Positions 1 through 6,385 of a stretch of DNA of 64,000 nt are shown one piece after another; position 1 is the first letter of the stretch; every line of letters starts with the position of its first letter. The notes beneath the pieces were generated by a model, which saw only the letters and a list, made by a program, of their open reading frames with translations, was not told where the DNA came from and ran no database searches. Origin of the DNA: Pedobacter frigiditerrae. GTDB taxonomy: Bacteria; Bacteroidota; Bacteroidia; Sphingobacteriales; Sphingobacteriaceae. The stretch spans positions 310,001-374,000 of the forward strand of contig NZ_SJSK01000005.1 in the NCBI RefSeq assembly GCF_004331645.1, written 5' to 3'. A program made the translations under genes and the position numbers.

Positions 1-1308
1 CTCCCTATCCTTCTTGATATCAAGCACGGCATTAGAGCTCAAGCTGTTCGCATCAGTTTCCGAGTGTTGAAAGTAGGTAAAACGACCTGTCGATTTATTC
101 AATACATTTATTCCACCACCATCTGCACCTACCCAAATCTCACCATTATTGCCCTCGCAAAAGGTCTTAATATCATTAAAGGATAAGGCACCAGGCCATG
201 TGCCCCTGCTGTAATTTTTAAATTTGGCTGTCAATGGCGAGTAGATATTTACCTTCCCATGATAGGTACCTATCCAAATATTGCCTTGGGCATCCTCCAT
301 TAAACCCAATGCAGTTGGACTGGAAAATGAAAAAGGCTTCCGCTGATCATTTTCATAACTTATAAACCCTTTATTCCCGGTTGGTTTAACGTTTAAGCCC
401 CCATGTTCGGTACTGAGCCAAATGTTATTTTTATGGTCGCAAATAATATTCTTAATTATATTGCTTGATAAACCTCTGCTGTTGCCTTGCCCCTTTTGAA
501 ATTGCTCAATCTTATCTGTTGCTGGACTGTATTGAAAAACACCATTTCCTTGTGAGCCAATCCAAATAAAATCATTTAAGTCTTTCTTAATGGCATTTAT
601 CCTATAGTTTTTTAAGGTGTTTAGGGAAGAATTGCTCAAGGCAACAAATTTACGCCGATCTATGTCAAATTTTTCGATCCCACTCCCCTCGGTACCTACC
701 AAAATGTGCTTATTGTCATAGTTTCCTATGCAATTTACTCGCCGAGTTTCAGCTATCCGATTAGCGATAAGCGCATTGCCATAATACTTGAATTTCTGTT
801 GTTGTTTATCAAATAAATTTAACCCTAAAGATGTTCCAATCCAGAGGTTTCCGCGTTGGTCTTGATGTAGGCTGACTATAAAATTACTGGATATCGAGCC
901 ACTGATGTTGGGGTCGTGCATGTAGCGGGTAAATTTATCCAGTTTACGGTCATACATATTCAAGCCATAATTGGTGGCAATCCATATCCTTTGCTCTTTA
1001 TCTTCAATAATATCGTTAATATAGTTGCTACTTAAACTGGTCGGATCTTTTTGCTTCTTTTTATAGGTAATGATGTCATAACCATCATACCTATTTAAGC
1101 CATCTTGGGTACCAATCCATATGTATTTTTGCTTGTCCTGGTATATTTTCATCACATTACTGTTCGACAATCCATCCTCTCTGGTTAAATACCGAAATTT
1201 AATTTCGCCTGGTTGGCCAAATACAGGTGTGAAATTTGAAAACAGCAACATCAGCATTGATAACATCCTGATATTGAAAAAATAAGATATGTAATAAGAC
1301 TTGGGCAT
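1..1308 (-). CDS. Hybrid two-component regulator (HTCS), N-terminal sensor part, cut by window edge
   Basis: Reading the minus strand from an ATG at 1308 gives 436 uninterrupted codons to the window edge. After a hydrophobic N-terminus that looks like a signal peptide (about residues 1-31, ending FGQ), the protein begins with a region typical of HTCS sensors: 'YLTREDGLSNSNV', then 'YIWIGTQDGLNRYDGYD'. Further propeller repeats follow, each with a W-I-G-T or similar core, for example WIATNYGLNMYD, LWIGTSLGLNLFD, WIGSQGNG and WVGADGGGINV. This is the periplasmic ligand-binding double propeller. The kinase, receiver and AraC domains would lie outside the window. It is divergent from the GntR gene, with 381 bp between them. 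It probably belongs to a polysaccharide locus to the left. The family is very likely; the ligand is unknown. Confidence 0.9.
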   Translation of the reverse strand, partial: MPKSYYISYFFNIRMLSMLMLLFSNFTPVFGQPGEIKFRYLTREDGLSNSNVMKIYQDKQKYIWIGTQDGLNRYDGYDIITYKKKQKDPTSLSSNYINDIIEDKEQRIWIATNYGLNMYDRKLDKFTRYMHDPNISGSISSNFIVSLHQDQRGNLWIGTSLGLNLFDKQQQKFKYYGNALIANRIAETRRVNCIGNYDNKHILVGTEGSGIEKFDIDRRKFVALSNSSLNTLKNYRINAIKKDLNDFIWIGSQGNGVFQYSPATDKIEQFQKGQGNSRGLSSNIIKNIICDHKNNIWLSTEHGGLNVKPTGNKGFISYENDQRKPFSFSSPTALGLMEDAQGNIWIGTYHGKVNIYSPLTAKFKNYSRGTWPGALSFNDIKTFCEGNNGEIWVGADGGGINVLNKSTGRFTYFQHSETDANSLSSNAVLDIKKDRE

Positions 1309-1689
1309 ATTTGGTTAAAAGGAAATGCTAATTTAAGGTTTTAACATAAGTAAGATGCGATTATATAAAACATTCAGAGAAATTGCTAAATTAAAATATA
1401 AAATGGCACTCCCTATTGAAGCAAGATGGTTTACTAAAAGCAAACACTCACCTTAACTATTTTGTGTTTCAGAAATGAAGTGCACTTCCACCCTATCAGA
1501 AAAAACTTACTTATAGTTTGAGATTTTGGAACATCTTAAATCCAATAAATTTAAGGTTCCGCAGTTAGATGCATCATCATTTGCAAATTGGTTACTTAAA
1601 TAATTCAGATGTAGCACTTATGAAGAAGGCTGGTAATTTTAATCAGGCACATTGCCATCCAATTCACCGTTAATTTATTAATATTGTAA
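1309..1689. other. Intergenic region between divergent HTCS and GntR genes
   Basis: These 381 bp separate two divergent regulators. I see no open frame of credible length and no RNA gene. An imperfect inverted repeat (GGAAC and TTAAAT with their complements) lies near 1528-1562, but the arms are interrupted asymmetrically. No clear TAnnTTTG element sits just upstream of the GntR start; the nearest approach is TAATTTTA near 1633. Both regulators' promoters must lie here. Confidence 0.5.
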
Positions 1690-2415
1690 ATGGCCAGATC
1701 GCAGATTAAAGTACCCCAATACCGTCAGCTGTATGAAACCTTGAGGAAGCAAATTACCAATCGAGTCTATAAAGCCGGCGATCTGCTCCCATCGGAACAT
1801 GAACTGTCGTTGGCCCATACCGTAACGCAACCTACCATTCGGCAAGCATTGGCTTTGCTTGTTAATGATGGTTATATTAAAAAACATCAAGGTAAGGGAA
1901 GTATTGTGCTCGAGCTACCCAAGGGGCTTGGTATTTTGTCTATCGAGGGTCGGTTGGCAAATTCAGAAAATGACGGCGATAATTTAACAACTAGAATTAT
2001 TGATGGACCCAGGCTTACCAAGTGGCCTGCAGATATGATATTCACCCCCTCACAGGCCGAGTTAAAGCGGTCCTGTTTTTACATAGAAAGGCAACGTAAA
2101 GTAAATAATATCGTTGTTTTTTACGAAATACTTTATATCGTTAATCAAAACCTACCAAAATTTGCCTCCAAAAGCTTGGAAAATAAATCATTGTACGCCT
2201 TGTTAAGTAAATCTTATGAGATTGAGATAAAAGGTGGGGAACAAAAAATTTGGTCAATAGCCGCAGATATAAAAACCAGCAATTACCTTGAAATACAACT
2301 TGGCAGCCCAGTTTTACGCCTGGAACGCAGGATTGATACCAACCGCGAAAATTTCAGCATATATACCTCTCTCTACGTAAATACAGAACGATATTTACTA
2401 CAGGGACAGATCTAA
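1690..2415 (+). CDS. GntR-family transcriptional regulator (HutC/UTRA type)
   Basis: This 241-aa protein has an N-terminal winged helix (about residues 7-75), seen in 'VPQYRQLYETLRKQI', 'AGDLLPSEHELS', 'TQPTIRQALALLVNDGYI' and 'HQGKGSIV', all typical of GntR regulators. The C-terminal part (about 90-235) fits the UTRA effector-binding domain, with the family pattern of a middle segment '(C)FYIERQRKVNN' and an ending 'PVLRLERRIDTN...YTSLYVNTERY'. UTRA regulators usually bind a sugar, amino sugar or sugar phosphate. The gene lies 170 bp upstream of the isomerase/dioxygenase/permease/kinase cluster, whose promoter carries a matching pair of palindromes. It is therefore probably the local repressor. 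The effector is unknown. Confidence 0.92.
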   Translation: MARSQIKVPQYRQLYETLRKQITNRVYKAGDLLPSEHELSLAHTVTQPTIRQALALLVNDGYIKKHQGKGSIVLELPKGLGILSIEGRLANSENDGDNLTTRIIDGPRLTKWPADMIFTPSQAELKRSCFYIERQRKVNNIVVFYEILYIVNQNLPKFASKSLENKSLYALLSKSYEIEIKGGEQKIWSIAADIKTSNYLEIQLGSPVLRLERRIDTNRENFSIYTSLYVNTERYLLQGQI

Positions 2416-2501
2416 CTACCTCTATTCCTGAGCTAAATTGTCATTTCTTACCTATAATCAATCAGACGATTTAGAAGACAAATGCTTTATTAACATCATT
2501 A

Positions 2502-2517
2502 ACTTATTATACTATGT
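2502..2517. promoter_or_regulatory. Upstream operator-like site (14/16 match to the palindrome at 2564)
   Basis: The 16-mer ACTTATTATACTATGT matches the perfect palindrome at 2564-2579 in 14 of 16 positions, including the whole left half. Its centre is 62 bp upstream of the other centre, close to six turns of B-DNA, so two regulator dimers could sit on the same face of the helix. It lies between the GntR gene and the promoter of the isomerase cluster. Binding by the GntR protein is inferred. Confidence 0.55.
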
Positions 2518-2534
2518 TTTTGTAACATATTGTA

Positions 2535-2563
2535 TTGCATTAAATTGAATTTGTTTATATTTG
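2535..2563 (+). promoter_or_regulatory. Bacteroidota-type promoter of the isomerase/kinase cluster
   Basis: TATATTTG at 2556-2563 fits the TAnnTTTG -7 element used by the Bacteroidota primary sigma factor. A TTG at 2535-2537 is suitably spaced as the -33 element (18 bp). The start codon of the isomerase follows at 2586. The palindrome at 2564-2579 begins at the very next base, so a bound repressor would cover the transcription start. Confidence 0.65.
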
Positions 2564-2579
2564 ACTTATTATAATAAGT
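2564..2579. promoter_or_regulatory. Perfect 16-bp palindrome, probable GntR operator
   Basis: ACTTATTATAATAAGT is identical to its own reverse complement. It starts immediately after the -7 element and ends 6 bases before the isomerase start codon, an ideal place for steric repression. GntR-family proteins bind such short inverted repeats as dimers. The nearest regulator gene is the GntR gene at 1690-2415. The assignment rests on position and symmetry, not on a known motif. Confidence 0.65.
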
Positions 2580-2585
2580 TAACAT

Positions 2586-3398
2586 ATGAAATTGAGAACC
2601 TTCCGGCATTTATGGGGTATAACCGATTCCTTCGATCAGGTATTCCCACTGATTAAAAATGAAGGCTATGATGGTATTGAATACAAGGGAGCGGCAGCTG
2701 CCTCCAACCCCGCATTTAAGGGTTTATTAGATCAATACGGGTTTAAATTCATTGCACAAGTACATACCATCGGAGAAACCGTTAAGGATCACATTGAATC
2801 ATTTAAACAAATTATACAAGCCTCACTTATATTAAATCCTATTCTTTTTAATAGTCAAAGCGGCAAGGACAGTTGGACGGTTGCGCAAAAGCACGAATTT
2901 ATTACTGCTGCCCTAGCATTTGAAGCGGAAATTGGAATACCCGTAGCCCATGAAATACACAGGGGCAGGATTACCTACAACCCTTGGGATACGCGTGATT
3001 TCTTACTAGCCTTTGAAGAATTAAAACTTTGCTGCGATTTTAGCCACTGGGTTTGCGTTTGCGAAAGGCTTATCGATTCTGAAATGGAAATTATCAAACT
3101 ATGTGCCCAGCGCTGTATCCACCTGCATTCTCGCGTAGGTTATGAGCAAGGTCCACAAGTGTCAGATCCACGGGCTCCTGAATACGAAGCTCATTTATTA
3201 GCACATGAGAGGTGGTGGGATATCATTTGGAAAACCCAAAAGAATAATGGAAACCTCATCTCTACACTAACCCCAGAATTTGGTCCACCAGAATATCAAC
3301 ATACCCTTCCATTTACAAAAACACCCGTATCAGATCTGTGGGAAATATGCACATGGATGAATAACCGTCAAAAAGAAAGATTTAATCAAAATAAATAG
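2586..3398 (+). CDS. Sugar isomerase/epimerase, xylose-isomerase-like TIM barrel (AP endonuclease 2 family)
   Basis: The 270-aa cytosolic protein has no signal peptide and shows the pattern of the AP_endonuc_2 TIM-barrel family: 'IKNEGYDGIEYKGA' near the N-terminus, the strand ending 'VAHEIHRGRITYNP' (Glu and His of a metal centre), 'LKLCCDFSHWVCVCERL' (Asp and His) and 'HLHSRVGYEQGPQVSDP' (His-x-His), then 'TLTPEFGPPEY' with a final acidic ligand. These are the divalent-metal ligands of sugar isomerases and epimerases. The family includes hydroxypyruvate isomerase, IolE/IolI, and tagatose or xylose isomerases, so the substrate cannot be read from sequence. It is the first gene after the palindromic operator. 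The dioxygenase starts 8 bp downstream, so they are probably co-transcribed. Confidence 0.85.
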   Translation: MKLRTFRHLWGITDSFDQVFPLIKNEGYDGIEYKGAAAASNPAFKGLLDQYGFKFIAQVHTIGETVKDHIESFKQIIQASLILNPILFNSQSGKDSWTVAQKHEFITAALAFEAEIGIPVAHEIHRGRITYNPWDTRDFLLAFEELKLCCDFSHWVCVCERLIDSEMEIIKLCAQRCIHLHSRVGYEQGPQVSDPRAPEYEAHLLAHERWWDIIWKTQKNNGNLISTLTPEFGPPEYQHTLPFTKTPVSDLWEICTWMNNRQKERFNQNK

Positions 3399-3405
3399 CA
3401 CTAAT

Positions 3406-4197
3406 ATGTTAAAATCATCAGAAATTATTCAGCTACCTGAATTTCAATTATTAAGTGAGCAAAATAAAAAAGACTATCAAGAAAATGGTTTCCTGCTTAT
3501 CAAATCCTTGTTTTCAAAAGAGGAAACCCAAAAATTAAGATCTATTGCCGAAAAGGATATACCACAAACTGAGATTCTGGTAAAAGGAGATCAGAGCGGC
3601 AACATCACCAAACTTAAAATGTGGGACAGGCCTGGAGATGATATCTATGGCATGTTTTCTAGGAACGAACGCATTGTGGATAATGTGGAGGTATTGTTTG
3701 CCGAGCCTATTTACATCTACAGTGCTAAAATGATTCTGAAAAACGCTAAAGAAGGCGGAGCTTGGGAGTGGCATCAGGATTATGGCTACTGGTATAATTA
3801 TGGGTGTTTGTTACCTACAATGAATAGTTGCATTATTGCTATTGATGCGGCCAATAAAGAAAATGGTTGTTTGCAAGTGCTAAGAGGGTCGCATAAAATC
3901 GGCCGAATTAACCATGATCGCATTAACGACCAAACCGTTGCCGACAACGAAAAAATACAGGAAGCGATCAAAAAATTTGAACTCGAATATATAGAAATGC
4001 AACCTGGCGATGCCTTAATTTTTGACGGAAACCTCTTGCACCGATCAGACAGTAACCAATCTGAACATGACCGATGGAGCTTTATAGCCTCTTATAATAC
4101 TGTTGCAAATAAGCCATATAAACGAGTCCGAGAATATGGTAATTACGAAGAACTGGTAAAGGTACCACGTTCTGCCGTGGCAGAATTCTCTTTATAG
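3406..4197 (+). CDS. Phytanoyl-CoA dioxygenase (PhyH) family Fe(II)/2-oxoglutarate oxygenase
   Basis: This 263-aa protein carries the iron-binding triad of the PhyH family: His123-x-Asp125 in 'WEWHQDYGYWY' and His212 in 'GNLLHRSDSN'. An Arg follows at about 223, as expected for 2-oxoglutarate binding. The core 'NGCLQVLRGSH' is a family hallmark. Such enzymes hydroxylate, demethylate or otherwise oxidise small molecules using O2 and 2-oxoglutarate. The substrate is unknown. The setting, between a sugar isomerase (8 bp upstream) and a sugar permease, makes a sugar or sugar derivative more likely than a fatty acyl-CoA. No export signal is visible, so it should act in the cytoplasm. Confidence 0.88.
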   Translation: MLKSSEIIQLPEFQLLSEQNKKDYQENGFLLIKSLFSKEETQKLRSIAEKDIPQTEILVKGDQSGNITKLKMWDRPGDDIYGMFSRNERIVDNVEVLFAEPIYIYSAKMILKNAKEGGAWEWHQDYGYWYNYGCLLPTMNSCIIAIDAANKENGCLQVLRGSHKIGRINHDRINDQTVADNEKIQEAIKKFELEYIEMQPGDALIFDGNLLHRSDSNQSEHDRWSFIASYNTVANKPYKRVREYGNYEELVKVPRSAVAEFSL

Positions 4198-4239
4198 CAT
4201 CAGTTAAAGTTTTCATCATCGTTCATAAAAAAATTTGTA

Positions 4240-5241
4240 ATGAATATAACCGTTGGATTGCTCATACTCTTTATTGCTGGCTTTTTTCAAGGCAGCTTTA
4301 TATTACCCATGACAATGACTAGAAAGTGGAACTGGGAAAATTCCTGGTTTACCTTTTCACTCTTAGGCATGGTGCTACTAAATTTGGTATTGGCTTTTGC
4401 TTTTATTCCAAATTTGCTTGCGGTATACCGTTCCGTGTCGGCAAATACACTGCTTTTACTACTCATATTTGGATTAAGCTGGGGCTTAGGGGCCGTACTT
4501 TTTGGTATTGCCATGAACAAATTGGGCATGGCCTTGGGCTACCCCGTTATCATGGGGCTTATTGCAAGTTTTGGGGCAGTTATCCCCATGCTTATATTTC
4601 ATACCGATGAAGTGATCACTCCCAAGGGAGTAACCATCATGGTTGGTGCTTTAATTGTGGTTTATGGCATCGTGCTTTGCGCAAAGGCTCATTATTTAAA
4701 GGGAAATACCAGCAATGGTGGGGTTCATCAGAAAAAAAATCAGGATATTCTAATCGCAGTTGCAGCTGGCATTTTATCTTGCCTGCCGAATATTGGTTAT
4801 TCATTTGGGCAACCTCTTATTGATGAAGCATTGAAGGCTGGCGCATCAAATTTTATGGCCGGCAATGCCGTTTGGGCTTTGTTTTTTACCATGGGATTTA
4901 TCCCTAATGCTGCCTACACAATTTATCTGATTAACAAAAACCAAAGCTTTTCTTTATTCAACCAATCTCTGGCAAGGAATAGTTTAGCTGGATTAGCGAT
5001 GGCATTCATGTGGATCGGGAGCTTTTATCTGTATGGTATTAGCACCATAAAATTAGGCACTTGGGGAGCAATTATAGGCTGGCCTTTGTTTATTTCACTA
5101 TCCATTATTACAGGCAACCTTTGGGGTTTAGCAAAAGCAGAATGGAAAGGTGCTTCCGTTAACGCCCAAGTTAAATTAAAGCAAGGCATGATGGTTATTT
5201 TTTTTGCCATCATTATCATTAGTTTTTGCAATCTTTTATAA
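4240..5241 (+). CDS. RhaT-like sugar/proton symporter
   Basis: The 333-aa protein is almost entirely hydrophobic, with about ten predicted membrane spans. It resembles the L-rhamnose/H+ symporter RhaT in its pattern: an N-terminal 'GSFILPMTMTRKWNWENSWFTFSL' segment with the W-x-W-E motif, then 'FGLSWGLGAVLFGIAMNKLGMALGYPVIMGL', close to the RhaT 'W-G-x-G...G-x-x-x-x-x-L-G-M-x-x-G' stretch. It should import a sugar across the inner membrane. The next gene encodes a ribokinase-family kinase, so the imported sugar is probably phosphorylated there. RhaT-like proteins in Bacteroidota do not all carry rhamnose, and no rhamnose isomerase, kinase or aldolase is nearby. Confidence 0.82.
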   Translation: MNITVGLLILFIAGFFQGSFILPMTMTRKWNWENSWFTFSLLGMVLLNLVLAFAFIPNLLAVYRSVSANTLLLLLIFGLSWGLGAVLFGIAMNKLGMALGYPVIMGLIASFGAVIPMLIFHTDEVITPKGVTIMVGALIVVYGIVLCAKAHYLKGNTSNGGVHQKKNQDILIAVAAGILSCLPNIGYSFGQPLIDEALKAGASNFMAGNAVWALFFTMGFIPNAAYTIYLINKNQSFSLFNQSLARNSLAGLAMAFMWIGSFYLYGISTIKLGTWGAIIGWPLFISLSIITGNLWGLAKAEWKGASVNAQVKLKQGMMVIFFAIIIISFCNLL

Positions 5242-5410
5242 TAAATTGCATTAACCAATTAGGCGTAAAATTGCGTTCGTTATTAGCATTTAGCACATAG
5301 AAATTGTAAACCATCTCAAGGAAATCATCATGAATGCCCCAATCAATTTGCAATGAACAAAAACTTGCTGCACATCATGGCTTCATTAATGTTAAAAAAT
5401 AATTATTTCA

Positions 5411-6346
5411 ATGAAAAATAAAAATATAGTGGTTATAGGCAGTTATCTGGTAGCACTGGTCATGGATACAGATCGTATTCCCTTAACAGGAGAAACTGTG
5501 CTTGCCCGTAATTTCCGACAAACACATGGCGGTAAAGGCTCTAATCAAGCAGTGCAGGCAGCACGTTTAGGAGCAAACACCTCTTTTGTGGGCCGCATTG
5601 GTAAAGACGCTTTCGGTGAATCGTTCATTAAACTTTGTGAACTCGAAAACGTAAATGCCGAGTTCGTTTTTCAAAGTACCGACATGCCAACTGGCGCAGG
5701 TTTTATCATTTGCGATGAGCTCGGATTTAATGTCATCACGATTGATATAGCAGCCATTAACCAATTTAGCCGAAAAGACATTGATACGGCCTTATCGCTG
5801 ATCACTGACAATAGCATTGTCTTGTTACAGCTGGAAATTCCGCTGGATACCGCTTTATATGCAGCCGAAAAAGCTAAGCAAAAAGGGGCAATCGTTATTT
5901 TAAACCCCGCACCGGCACAAAACTTAATGGGTTATGATCTTTCGATGATTGATATTTTAACCCCAAATGAAACAGAAGCAAAAATATGTGCTGGCTTAGT
6001 CAATGATGCTGCTTACAGTGATGAGGAAGTAGCCCAACAACTTTTGAGCCTGGGGTGTAAAAACATCTTGGTTACACTGGGAGAAAAAGGAAGCTTTTTA
6101 TGTAACAGTTCTGTAGCCATGCTCATACCCAGCATTTCAGTAAATGAAGTAATCGATACTACCGGAGCCGGAGATGCCTTCAACGCAGGACTAGCGGTCG
6201 CTTTATCCGAAGGTAAAATTATCATGGAAGCCGCACAATTCGCCAATGTAGTGGGTGGCTTGTCCGTAACTAAATCTGATACTATCCCATCTTACCATTT
6301 TAGAGCGCAAGTGCAGGAATACATGGATCGGTCGGCTCATGTTTAG
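5411..6346 (+). CDS. Ribokinase-family (PfkB) sugar kinase with altered sugar pocket
   Basis: The 311-aa protein has PfkB/ribokinase signatures: 'HGGKGSNQAVQAARLGA' near residue 38, 'LNPAPAQ', 'LTPNETEA', and the anion hole and catalytic base 'DTTGAGDAFNAG' at about 249-260 (Asp255 the base). It would phosphorylate a sugar with ATP. At the N-terminus the ribose-binding G-S-x-N-x-D of E. coli RbsK (Asn14, Asp16) is replaced by G-S-Y-L-V-A, so Leu13 and Ala15 stand where the two hydroxyl-contacting residues should be. The second kinase in this window (35664-36590) keeps both. The substrate is probably not ribose. It pairs with the RhaT-like permease upstream (169 bp gap). Confidence 0.88.
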   Translation: MKNKNIVVIGSYLVALVMDTDRIPLTGETVLARNFRQTHGGKGSNQAVQAARLGANTSFVGRIGKDAFGESFIKLCELENVNAEFVFQSTDMPTGAGFIICDELGFNVITIDIAAINQFSRKDIDTALSLITDNSIVLLQLEIPLDTALYAAEKAKQKGAIVILNPAPAQNLMGYDLSMIDILTPNETEAKICAGLVNDAAYSDEEVAQQLLSLGCKNILVTLGEKGSFLCNSSVAMLIPSISVNEVIDTTGAGDAFNAGLAVALSEGKIIMEAAQFANVVGGLSVTKSDTIPSYHFRAQVQEYMDRSAHV

Positions 6347-6385
6347 CAATGCATCCTTATACACAATGAATGATAAAATTATCAA

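Noticed and set aside
1528..1562. Inverted repeat with GGAAC/GTTCC and TTAAAT/ATTTAA arms
   Set aside because: The arms are interrupted unevenly and no T tract or promoter relation is clear, so no function was assigned.
4240..5241. A dedicated L-rhamnose importer
   Set aside because: The family match is good, but no rhamnose isomerase, rhamnulokinase or aldolase is present, so the cargo was left open.
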